64,000 nucleotides of DNA from Macrosoma leucophasiata (lineage: Eukaryota > Arthropoda > Insecta > Lepidoptera > Hedylidae). Below the pieces are notes generated by a model. It did not search any database and was not told the DNA's origin. It worked only from the letters and a program-made list of their open reading frames with translations. Shown here piece by piece: positions 25,101-33,171 of this stretch (positions are counted from its first letter, which is position 1; the number at the start of each line of letters is the position of its first letter). Location of the stretch: NCBI GenBank assembly GCA_036365455.1, contig JAWQUS010000019.1, positions 12,562,001 to 12,626,000 of the forward strand. Direction: 5' to 3'. Position numbers and translations under genes: made by a program.

Positions 25101-25695
25101 ACACACTACACACACTACACACACTACACACACTACACACACTACACACACACAGGCGCGCGCGCGCGTGCCGCTGCCCTCCAACAAGGACTACGTCGTG
25201 CGCCCCAAGTCCACCTCCGACGTCGACATGTCGCGCGTATGTACCGCCCGCACTGCCCACATAACTTACACGCCCTCCGCACACTACACACACACACACA
25301 CACATACAGTGATATCTCCTGATATTTGTTAAAGTTATCGTTAATTATAAATTTTACATACCTCTCAAACTTTAACACTTACAAATTCGTTAAAGTTAGA
25401 GGAAGAAGAAATACCTTTAACTTTAACAAATATTTTGGTGCTACCGAACCTCAATGCGGTATGGACCAAAATGTTTTCATATTTTTATTTTTCGCAAGAC
25501 GGAAGTTTTTTTTTTCATTTCTCCGATCTGCAACGACAATATTAACGTTCGATCTTGAAATCCTCGCAGATGAGCAAAAAGAAGATGACGCGGTACGAGA
25601 AGCAAATGAAGAAGTTCCTCGACCAGAAGCGGCTGCGCGGCGGCTCGCGGCGCGCCGTAGAGATCTCCATCGAGGGCCGCAAGATGGCGCTGTGA
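13142..25695 (+). CDS. IWS1: IWS1/Spn1 homologue, RNA polymerase II elongation factor (13 exons)
   Basis: Exons: 13142-13157, 14025-14056, 14237-15026, 15104-15301, 15423-15633, 15865-15911, 16445-16652 (3' border uncertain), 17987-18191, 18765-18932, 19338-19500, 19611-19731, 19823-19934, 25570-25695. All have AG/GT borders and consistent phases; the total is 2397 nt, 798 residues. Residues about 1-430 are a low-complexity Arg/Ser domain. Exon 7 is Gly/Glu-rich then acidic (DSSDDEL). The C-terminal part is the conserved IWS1 core: [96 protein letters not shown], and the end [11 protein letters not shown]. Known role: binds Spt6 and RNA polymerase II, and couples elongation with chromatin and mRNA export in the nucleus. 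Exons 8, 9, 12 and 13 are each the seed of a tandem repeat. The tiny first two exons are the least certain. Confidence 0.88.
13517..13708. repeat. Perfect 51-bp inverted repeat with 90-bp loop
   Basis: Arms 13517-13567 and 13658-13708 are exact reverse complements (outer bases GTAGAAATTAAACTTGCGG). The loop (13568-13657) holds CACCCGACGTTTCGGTCGC and GTGGTCACGGG, motifs common in lepidopteran dispersed repeats. It lies in IWS1 intron 1 and would fold into a long RNA stem. Possible foldback element or very recent inverted duplication. Confidence 0.9.
16706..16950 (+). repeat. AGGGTTCCG-type dispersed repeat, copy 2
   Basis: Starts TTAGGGTTCCGTTTC just after the open frame of IWS1 exon 7. Ends with ACGGAACTCTACATTGC, GGCCCGGCACGCACTTGACC. 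The same pair of ends is seen at 3667-4890. It lies in IWS1 intron 7 and explains why the open frame runs on past the likely exon end. Confidence 0.6.
17050..17190 (+). repeat. Dispersed repeat fragment (unclassified)
   Basis: TTTTTTTTATGTCAAAAG, GACAAGCAGACGGGCC, GGAAAGTGATCACC, CACGGGGAGTTGCCGACGCG: a sequence type I recognise as frequent in lepidopteran introns, distantly like family A. Single copy in the window, boundaries approximate. Confidence 0.4.
17507..17579. repeat. Two adjacent hairpins sharing a TTCTAATT motif
   Basis: Hairpin 1: GTTCTAATTCA-GT-TGAATTAGAAC (17507-17530). Hairpin 2: AATTAGAACATCAT (17541-17554) and ATGATGTTCTAATT (17566-17579) with an 11-nt loop. Both are perfect. 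Located in IWS1 intron 7. Confidence 0.8.
18162..18510 (+). repeat. Array of repeated splice-donor edges from IWS1 exon 8
   Basis: The exon end CCGTGCGCAAG-GTGCGT (true donor at 18192) recurs with donor-like GT at 18262, 18334, 18396 and 18454 (last as CGTAAG-GTGCGT). A decayed copy sits at 18502. Periods are about 70, 72, 62, 58 and 48 bp. Linkers are CCG-rich with no AG, so the copies are alternative donors rather than mini-exons. Confidence 0.8.
18878..19036 (+). repeat. 102-bp partial duplication of the IWS1 exon 9 3' edge
   Basis: CCGCGCCCTGCCCTGCCTCC through CTGCTCATGGAC is repeated with a 102-bp offset. The first copy has the donor GTGAGT (18933); the second has GTGATT and no acceptor in its C-rich linker, so it is probably non-functional intron sequence. 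Confidence 0.85.
19849..25260 (+). repeat. 37-copy array (about 145-bp unit) of the IWS1 exon 12 3' part plus intron
   Basis: The unit is an 81-nt exon-derived block (GCGCGC...GTGCCGCTGCCC to GACATGTCGCGC), the donor GTATGT, and a CA/CTACACA-rich linker ending ACACACACAG. I counted 37 exon blocks from the true exon (19823-19934) to 25156-25236. Most units are exactly 145 bp; some linkers are shortened or lengthened by CTACACA steps (about 128-180 bp). Every extra block is flanked by AG and GT, is 27 codons long and is phase 0 at both ends. Coding bases look identical except at the GC-repeat start (GCGAGCG in copies 7 and 28, GTGCGC in copies 20 and 25). All three forward frames lack stop codons throughout. 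Confidence 0.93.
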
Positions 25696-26315
25696 GCCGC
25701 CCGCCGTAGAGATCTCCATCGAGGGCCGCAAGATGGCGCTGTGAGCCGCCCGCCGTAGAGATCTCCATCGAGGGCCGCAAGATGGCGCTGTGAGCCGCCC
25801 GCCGTAGAGATCTCCATCGAGGGCCGCAAGATGGCGCTGTGAGCCGCCCGCCGTAGAGATCTCCATCGAGGGCCGCAAGATGGCGCTGTGAGCCGCCCGC
25901 CGTAGAGATCTCCATCGAGGGCCGCAAGATGGCGCTGTGAGCCGCCCGCCGTAGAGATCTCCATCGAGGGCCGCAAGATGGCGCTGTGAGCCGCCCGCCG
26001 TAGAGATCTCCATCGAGGGCCGCAAGATGGCGCTGTGAGCCGCCCGCCGTAGAGATCTCCATCGAGGGCCGCAAGATGGCGCTGTGAGCCGCCCGCCGTA
26101 GAGATCTCCATCGAGGGCCGCAAGATGGCGCTGTGAGCCGCCCGCCGTAGAGATCTCCATCGAGGGCCGCAAGATGGCGCTGTGAGCCGCCCGCCGTAGA
26201 GATCTCCATCGAGGGCCGCAAGATGGCGCTGTGAGCCGCCCACCGTAGAAATCTCCATCGAGTGCCGCAAGATGGCGCTGTGAGCCGCCCGCTGTAGAGA
26301 TCTCCATCGAGGGCC
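25655..26315 (+). repeat. 49-bp tandem array (14 copies) over the IWS1 stop codon and 3' UTR
   Basis: The last 13 codons, the stop TGA and a GCCGCCC linker form the 49-bp unit. The first copy is the true end of IWS1 (stop 25693-25695); thirteen more follow without visible change until the last two, which have point differences and a truncated end near 26311. Each copy repeats the stop context GCGCTGTGAGCC. Confidence 0.93.
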
Positions 26316-26732
26316 CGGCCCCCCGGGTGCCCCGAGACACACTCACCGTACGTGCAATGTGGTACATGGGACTCTCGTCTCTCTCGAGGCTCGGATCCGG
26401 TTCCTAAAATACCCGTGAATAATGGTTGATAACGGTTTCGCGTAAAGGTTTCGTACGGAAAATCGTAATCGTTTCGTTCTTGTGACCGAACTGGTTTATC
26501 TACGCGCGGCGTTGTGTTCCTCGCCGATCTATGAAGACGAGACCGTACTTGTATATAGTGCAATAGATCATTTTGAACGACATCGTTCGAACCTAGCCTT
26601 AAAAAGGTGTAAATTAGGACCGAATCCCTTAAAATACCGGTTTTGTCAGAACGAAACTAGAATATTACGTTCATACGTAGTTACGGCGAAACCAGTTCGA
26701 AATTTTAAGCGATATCCGAGCCGCCCGACGAC

Positions 26733-26783
26733 GCCCGCGACCCGCGACCCGCGACCCGCGACCCGCGACCCGCGACCCGCGAC
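26733..26783 (+). repeat. (CCCGCGA)n microsatellite
   Basis: About seven perfect heptamers, in the probable IWS1 3' UTR. Confidence 0.85.
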
Positions 26784-26814
26784 CGGGGTCCGTGTGGACG
26801 AAGTGACGCGACGG

Positions 26815-26852
26815 AAGAGAGGTCGGGAAGCGGCGGTCGCCCGACCTCTCTT
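26815..26852. repeat. Perfect 13-bp GC-rich hairpin in probable IWS1 3' UTR
   Basis: AAGAGAGGTCGGG (26815-26827), 12-nt loop, CCCGACCTCTCTT (26840-26852). It lies 56 bases before the AATAAA at 26908. Confidence 0.75.
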
Positions 26853-26907
26853 TCGTTGAGGTTCCCCGCCGACGTGACCATTTTTATAATTGCATACCGG
26901 TAACATT

Positions 26908-26913
26908 AATAAA
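26908..26913 (+). terminator. Candidate polyadenylation signal for IWS1
   Basis: AATAAA at 26908-26913 is the first canonical signal after the stop at 25695 that I see beyond the repeat array. Inferred 3' end of a 3' UTR of about 1.2 kb. Confidence 0.4.
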
Positions 26914-27443
26914 AATACAGTTTATCAAATTGTAATCATAATTTTTTCCCTTGATAAGTAAAACAGATTTTTTTAAATATAATTGGGATTTTGAAAATAA
27001 AAAACGTATTGATATTTTTTATGTTTTTTAAAACTTCGTTATTAATTATATTGATGTGTCATGCGAAAAACTAAAAGAATTTTTTTTTCAATCAATTATA
27101 CGCAATTAAAAGTTGATAAAATTTAAATAAAAATGACGTGACTATGAACGCGCCACGACTCGTCACCCCTGATTGTGACGTCAGGATGTTATAGCTGTTC
27201 AAGAATAGTACAGCGTTTACGGCAACTACCTGCCTACGACATGTGACTTGACAATAACGTCGACAATTAATTGCTAAAAAATGTGTTAGTTGATTCCGTG
27301 TAGCTCTGTGTGACAAAGAATTTATAAAGGCAAAGTCTGATAATATTCCTGATGTTGATATATTTATGATAACCAATTTTTTGACAAATGATGTGCGGTT
27401 CAATTCTGTTGAAGTTCGAGGTGCCAAGGCATCAAGGTAAGCC

Positions 27444-27819
27444 AATTACGTTGGGTGCAACCGGAGGATCCAAAAAAATGCAAATTTTTTCTTATAACAA
27501 AGGTTTTTATTGATTAAAAACGAAATACAATAATTACGTTACACTAAAACTAAAAACTATGACAATTGGTCGATGTATGTACCTAAAGTCAATTATCCAC
27601 GTTTTCGACGGTTAAGGAAACCTCGGTTATCGTAACCATGTAGAAGGGGTAATTGCTGAGCTGGGGAGTTCGTTGAACGGCCACTGCTGTGTCCGCGCCT
27701 CGTGCTGTAAATTGGTGCCGTGTGCAATGGTCGCTGATGATGCAGTTTACTGTTCTGAATTAGTGCCGTGTGCAATGGTCGCTGATGGTGCACTTTGCTA
27801 GGGTTGGCTATGTGTAACA
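27444..27819 (-). repeat. 3' LTR of the errantivirus-like element
   Basis: 376 bp; identical by eye to 34831-35206. In sense it starts TGTTACACATAGCC and ends CCCAACGTAATT. It includes two near repeats of GTGCCGTGTGCAATGGTCGC. The env frame ends 22 bases inside it (27798). Confidence 0.93.
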
Positions 27820-29426
27820 CCTCCACCCGAAGAACAGCGAGTGTCGCAGGACTTGTTCAAGATGGTCGCTGGCAGGCATCCGGAGTCAACCCTTATCTGG
27901 CTGGGGTTGATGTTGCGGGGTGCCGGTATTGCATATGTTATTTCAGGGGTGCTGCTGAATGTTTCCGTGATGTCTCTGGATACAGTAGTTGTGCGTGACC
28001 GTCGGTAGAGTAGCGTAGCGATGAGTGCGCATGTACCGGTTAGTGCGAGGTACATCGGTATAGTGGTGTGGTATACGACTGGGTCGGTGATGTCATCTAG
28101 TTGAATGGGCGATTGCATTGCTATATCGTTGCTCAGAGTGTGTAGCTTTTGCAGACTCGGAGAGTTGAGGATGAGTTTCGGATAATTTTTGGCTTTCGAC
28201 GTATCGTTGCGTATTGGCATCTCAATGATCTTTACGACATGTCCTTTGATGTGGTCGTTGGAGTTGGCGATAGTGAATGAGGGTGTTTTCAGGTGACAGT
28301 TAAGAGGGATAACTGCCAAGTAGCTGCCTTGTAGGGTCCGATATTGCTCTTGACCGCAGTATATCTTCACCTTGGTTGGTACGGGAAAGCTCAGGGTGTA
28401 GTGCTTGTCGTCCAAGGCTTCCAGGGCTTCACTGGTGAGGACTACTTGTGTTAGCTTACAGGTGGACTGGAGTTCCTGGTGAGCTATGAGATGCTGGATA
28501 CAATCTGGTTCGTGCTGAATCTGGAGGCTGCGTGTCGACTCACAGAGGTATAGGGTGTTCATCTTTGGACATTCTGTCTCTATGTACCTATAATCTAAAC
28601 TAGAGAGTGCTATAAAAGGTGAGGGTGTAATTAGGGTTTCTTGGTTTTTATTCGGAACAAGGGATAATTTATAAAAATCATAAGTGGAGGGTACGACGAT
28701 GGGGACTTTAATAACTATTACTACCTGTTTACCTACATAAAAGTAACCTAATTTTATTATTTCATAAAAGTGCCTAACTTCTATATTTAGGATTTCATTA
28801 TTGGAATACAAAATCCGTAGTTTGCTTAACATATCCTTAACTTCATCTAAACTAAATAAGGAGTACGGGGTGCTCGATGCACGAATAAAAGTTAGAGTAT
28901 TCTCTAAATTTTGTAATTCTTCATACAGATCTTCTATATTATCTCCTAAAATTAATAGATGTTGCGCCAGATGGGCGTATTTAATTAAGTCCGTGTCCCT
29001 ATGGGCGTTACTTTCTAAAATTAAATTTAGTGCTTTACTCATCTTATCCTGATTTGTGACTATATTACTTATTATCTGAGAACTATGAGAAATGAATTTA
29101 CTATTGAAGCTAATATGATTATTAATCTCTTGTTCCAGTTTATGCTCGTTGTTACGCAAGGTGTTAATAGCCTTTTCGTATTTTATGGCATCTGTGTAAT
29201 CTAAGTTACCAGAAATGCTTTTTATAATAGAGCCTAAACCGTCGATGAGACCTCTTTTACTACGAGATGATTCAAATAAACTAATTTTATTGATTATGAG
29301 AGTGATTTTGCTGTTAAGATGTTCTATATGAGGGTCAAATAACGAAAAGGTTTTATTATTGATTAAAGGTCTTAAATCAGCCATCTGGGAGTTCACTTGA
29401 TCTATTTGGAGATGAATATCTTCCAA
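27798..29426 (-). CDS. env: Errantivirus-like Env, baculovirus F-type fusion protein
   Basis: 542 codons to the stop at 27798. The frame is open further upstream of 29426 without an ATG, so the true N-terminus probably comes from a spliced subgenomic RNA. Visible: a furin-like RSKR at residues 55-58 followed by a Gly/Ile-rich fusion-peptide-like segment, a long helical region, and one membrane-spanning segment near residues 460-480 ahead of a basic cytoplasmic tail. Overlaps the 3' LTR by 22 bp. No internal stop is seen. Confidence 0.82.
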   Translation of the reverse strand: MEDIHLQIDQVNSQMADLRPLINNKTFSLFDPHIEHLNSKITLIINKISLFESSRSKRGLIDGLGSIIKSISGNLDYTDAIKYEKAINTLRNNEHKLEQEINNHISFNSKFISHSSQIISNIVTNQDKMSKALNLILESNAHRDTDLIKYAHLAQHLLILGDNIEDLYEELQNLENTLTFIRASSTPYSLFSLDEVKDMLSKLRILYSNNEILNIEVRHFYEIIKLGYFYVGKQVVIVIKVPIVVPSTYDFYKLSLVPNKNQETLITPSPFIALSSLDYRYIETECPKMNTLYLCESTRSLQIQHEPDCIQHLIAHQELQSTCKLTQVVLTSEALEALDDKHYTLSFPVPTKVKIYCGQEQYRTLQGSYLAVIPLNCHLKTPSFTIANSNDHIKGHVVKIIEMPIRNDTSKAKNYPKLILNSPSLQKLHTLSNDIAMQSPIQLDDITDPVVYHTTIPMYLALTGTCALIATLLYRRSRTTTVSRDITETFSSTPEITYAIPAPRNINPSQIRVDSGCLPATILNKSCDTRCSSGGGVTHSQP

Positions 29427-29517
29427 GTCAATGTAACTTAGGAAGGAATGGTAATGGGAGACGATCTTTGCTGCTCCTAATTTAAAGGGAAGTAGTCCTG
29501 GTCCATTGTCGAGTGAT

Positions 29518-32500
29518 TCAATTGTTATCTCTTGTCCTTTGGTCAGATGTAAAGTCGCCAGCCATAGTAGTATCCTGTAACAAAGTCGGGATCTTAGGAC
29601 TTCGCTTAAGGCGGGACTTAGCTACTGGGCCGCGTTTCTTCTTCGTATAGATGTGAATGGGAAGATCTGCGAGCACAGTGTCCTGTGTATATCGCGGGGC
29701 TAACTTTTGTCGGGACGCCATGGGATTACGTACAAACACTTGTTGGTCGGGAGCATAGTCTGTTTCAAGTTCCCTATCTTTATTACGATTCTCAGTTAAT
29801 TGTGTCCTGTCATGTAAGGATGTCTGGTTGATTAAGTCATATACTTGAGTCATGCGTTTTCTATGGTCTTGTGAGTACTGTTGGAATAAATGTTCAGCTA
29901 AGTCAATATCTACAGGGTCTCGTGGATCAAAATGCCCTGTTATCAAATCTAAAGGTCTGCATTTAGTGAAACTATGGATAGAACTATTATAAGCTAAAAT
30001 GGCATAAGGCATGAGATTGACGACTGGATCGTTTCGTTTCTCTAGTTTTAATATCCTGAGATGTTCTAGAACTGTAGAATGAAACCTTTCTACTATGCCA
30101 TTGTCATTAGGGGAATGTGCTAATATTTTATGATGAATGATCTTGTGAACTCGGGTAAACTCTGAAAATATCTGGTTTGTGAACTCTGGGCCTCCGTCTG
30201 TGATGATAGTTAGTGGAACCCCATGGTGAGTACACAATACAAGTAGGGCTTGTACTACACTTAATGCTGTACTATCTCTGAGGTGATAAGCTTGTGCGTA
30301 TTTTGAGAAAGCATCCACAATGGTAAGGAATTTTTCGGTTTGAGCTGTGAATAAATCTAAGTGAATGATTTCGAAGGGTTTACTAGGGGGTGGTACAATA
30401 TTAAATCTTTGCTTGATAGGATTACGGTCGTATTTAGCCTGTCCGCAAACAGTACACTCATTGATATACTTAGCGATATGTTCTTTCATCTTAGGCCAAT
30501 AGTATCTAGATGATAAAGCTAAATGACACTCTGTAATACCACGATGGTTAGTCTTACCCTCGTGATATTTTTTGATTATATTTTGCTGACGTAAGTAGTC
30601 TTTTACGTTTTCTAATTCAACTTTAGTTAGCACCATATTCATTGAAGAGCTTTTGAAATTATCTTGAATTATAGGAATGATCTTATACATGGCAAGAGAG
30701 GGGTGAATAATTAAGCCAGTTCTAACCTTAGGATTCACATATTCCTTAACTGCATTAATTACGTCATTAGTTAAGTTATTTTCTGAAAGTTGTATGGTCG
30801 TTCGAGTATGTGTTTCAAATGGCTTAGTCACAGTCGGACGTTTTTTAATGTCACCTACAAGTATAAAACAGATTTGTCTACTGAATCTATTTAAGGGGTA
30901 GTCCGTGATTGGTACTTCAAGAATTGGGGATTCGTTACTAGTGTGAGCGGTCGCAGTATCAGAGTTGTCGGGTAATGCGTTATTAGTAGGGGCGGTTAAC
31001 GTCTCAGAACCTATAGTTGAGTCAGGTTTTTCAGATACATTTACTACTATTGAACTAGTGTCTTCGTTATTAATTTCAATGCGGGACAATGCATCTGCGT
31101 TGGTGTTCTGTTTGCCCTGCTTATATATAGTGGTAAAGTTATATTCACTCAACTTGAGTCGCCAACGGGTGAGTCTGGAGCCTGGCTCTTTAAGGCTCAT
31201 TACCCACTGTAAGGGTCTGTGATCGGTCACTATCTTAAACTTTCTGCCGAACAGGTAGGGGCGGAAGTATTTAGTGGCCCAAACTATGGCTAATAGCTCC
31301 TTCTCAATCGTACTATAGTTGGTCTCACTGGAGTTCAAAGTCCTAGACGCATAAGCTATAGGTTTGTCATTACCTATCGATCCTTGGGAAAGGACTGCAC
31401 CTATCGCATAGTTGGAAGCGTCAGTCGTCAGTACAAAGTCTCTAGTGAAGTCTGGGTACTGTAAAATTGGGTCGTTGGTCAATAAAACTTTACATTTCTC
31501 GAAACAGTCTATATACTTGGGGTCGTTGAAGGTGATCTTAGAACCTTTTTTTAGACATTGCGTCATTGGTTTTGTTATGCGCGCGAAATCTGGAATAAAT
31601 TTCCTGTAGTATCCTAATAGTCCTAGGAAGCGTTTTATCTCAGTTGTTGTCTTGGGGATGGGGAATCTTTGGATGGCAGTGATCTTGTCGGGATTAGGTT
31701 TGATACCGTCCTTACTTATAATATGTCCTAAATATGCGGTCTCTAACTTTAGGAATTCCGACTTATCCATCTGAATCTTGAAGTTCGATTCCCTGAGTCT
31801 TTTAAAGACTTTCCCGAGATTTACCATGTGTTCCTGAAGGGATACACTGAATACTATGATGTCATCGAGATAAACGAGACAAATGACATTCTGGAGGTCC
31901 CTAAGAACGTCATCCATCACTCGTTGGAATGTAGATGGGGAATTCTTTAAACCCATGGGCATCCGCAAGAATTCAAAGTGCCCATGCTCCACATTGAAGG
32001 CAGTTTTTTGAATATCGGCGGAGTCCATTTCAACCTGATAAAATCCACTAGCAAGGTCTAATGTGGTGAAGTAGTGGCAGTTACCAAGCTTATCTAGAAC
32101 GTCATTGATGTTCGGGATGGGGTATTTATCGTCAATAGTCTTTTCGTTCACCTTACGAAAGTCTATGACTATACGCCACTTACTTTTTCCAGACGCGTCA
32201 GCTTTCTTAGGAACTACCCAAATAGGAGAGCTCCAAGCTGATTGTGAATGACGGATTATTCCCTGATCTAGCATTTTTGTTATCTGATCCTGAACTTCCT
32301 GTCGGTGAACGAAAGGATATCTATAGGTTTTAGTATAGACAGGTAATTCGTCCGTGGTGCGAATAGTATGCTTTATTTTATTAGTGAAAGTTAGAGCTTC
32401 GCCATCGAGATAAAACACGTCAGCATATTGAGCACAAAGGGACTCTAAGTTAGCTCGTTCTTCAGGATTCAGATGGTCAGTACGCAATCGCGAAAGTACT

Positions 32501-33171
32501 TCGGATACACGGTCACTAGGCTGTTGAGCACGTGTGAATTGTTCGTTAAAAAGTTCTGCGCTTATTGGTCTATCCATTGAGAACACTACATCATGTTTAG
32601 TTGGATTAGTGATCTCTATAAATCCGCGACTATTCCTAACCGTAGTGACACAATCGCGTACAGTGCAATGTGATATTATTTGTTCCGGTATAATTACGTC
32701 ACCATCATGAAAGTTAATTGGAACCCGGATTAATTTTGATGTATTAGCCGGTATAATGTCTTCATAAAGATTGCAATTCCGCGAATCGTACATACACAAT
32801 GGGTTGGTCGAATTTCGTGTAATAAGAGCCTTGTTTTTTAAGTCAATATTAGACTCTAACTTTTCTAACATATCTAAGCCAATTAACCCATCAAAATAAT
32901 TATGAAATTTATATATAAAAAGAGTAATGTCGCAAGATTCATTAAATTCGGAAAAACATGGTAGAGTTAAAGAATAATTATTTCGCGTAGTTGCATGAAT
33001 GTTAGTGACTTCGAATGGTTCGTAGTTACACGGGATGTTAGAATAAAATCTTTCTACTGCATCAGGGCTAATAAAAGATTGATTAGCACCTGTGTCTATT
33101 AATAACTTTAAGGGTGGATTAGCAATCTTAATGAATGGAAGTTGTCTTTGAATCTGTAAGTTAATCTCTAT
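29518..33171 (-). CDS. pol: Errantivirus-like Pol (protease, reverse transcriptase, RNase H, integrase)
   Basis: The frame is open from the gag stop down to 29518; the first internal ATG is at 32871, so the N-terminal protease must be reached by -1 frameshifting from gag. Protease active site DTGA is encoded at about 33085-33096. Counted from the ATG at 32871: reverse transcriptase with YLDD at residues 334-337, RNase H starting near TDAS (483-486), then integrase with an HHCC zinc domain and a D,D-35-E core (TDGGPEF, ERFHS), then a basic tail. About 1117 residues from that ATG plus about 100 upstream. It copies and integrates the element. Confidence 0.9.
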   Translation of the reverse strand: MEINLQIQRQLPFIKIANPPLKLLIDTGANQSFISPDAVERFYSNIPCNYEPFEVTNIHATTRNNYSLTLPCFSEFNESCDITLFIYKFHNYFDGLIGLDMLEKLESNIDLKNKALITRNSTNPLCMYDSRNCNLYEDIIPANTSKLIRVPINFHDGDVIIPEQIISHCTVRDCVTTVRNSRGFIEITNPTKHDVVFSMDRPISAELFNEQFTRAQQPSDRVSEVLSRLRTDHLNPEERANLESLCAQYADVFYLDGEALTFTNKIKHTIRTTDELPVYTKTYRYPFVHRQEVQDQITKMLDQGIIRHSQSAWSSPIWVVPKKADASGKSKWRIVIDFRKVNEKTIDDKYPIPNINDVLDKLGNCHYFTTLDLASGFYQVEMDSADIQKTAFNVEHGHFEFLRMPMGLKNSPSTFQRVMDDVLRDLQNVICLVYLDDIIVFSVSLQEHMVNLGKVFKRLRESNFKIQMDKSEFLKLETAYLGHIISKDGIKPNPDKITAIQRFPIPKTTTEIKRFLGLLGYYRKFIPDFARITKPMTQCLKKGSKITFNDPKYIDCFEKCKVLLTNDPILQYPDFTRDFVLTTDASNYAIGAVLSQGSIGNDKPIAYASRTLNSSETNYSTIEKELLAIVWATKYFRPYLFGRKFKIVTDHRPLQWVMSLKEPGSRLTRWRLKLSEYNFTTIYKQGKQNTNADALSRIEINNEDTSSIVVNVSEKPDSTIGSETLTAPTNNALPDNSDTATAHTSNESPILEVPITDYPLNRFSRQICFILVGDIKKRPTVTKPFETHTRTTIQLSENNLTNDVINAVKEYVNPKVRTGLIIHPSLAMYKIIPIIQDNFKSSSMNMVLTKVELENVKDYLRQQNIIKKYHEGKTNHRGITECHLALSSRYYWPKMKEHIAKYINECTVCGQAKYDRNPIKQRFNIVPPPSKPFEIIHLDLFTAQTEKFLTIVDAFSKYAQAYHLRDSTALSVVQALLVLCTHHGVPLTIITDGGPEFTNQIFSEFTRVHKIIHHKILAHSPNDNGIVERFHSTVLEHLRILKLEKRNDPVVNLMPYAILAYNSSIHSFTKCRPLDLITGHFDPRDPVDIDLAEHLFQQYSQDHRKRMTQVYDLINQTSLHDRTQLTENRNKDRELETDYAPDQQVFVRNPMASRQKLAPRYTQDTVLADLPIHIYTKKKRGPVAKSRLKRSPKIPTLLQDTTMAGDFTSDQRTRDNN

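Noticed and set aside
19589..25332. Three overlapping plus-strand ORFs of 1840-1891 codons
   Set aside because: They arise because the 145-bp-type repeat has no stop in any forward frame. They run through introns of IWS1 with no protein-like composition outside the 27-codon exon block.
25451..26563. Minus-strand ORFs of 266-370 codons
   Set aside because: Shadows of the 49-bp repeat over the IWS1 stop codon; purely repetitive.
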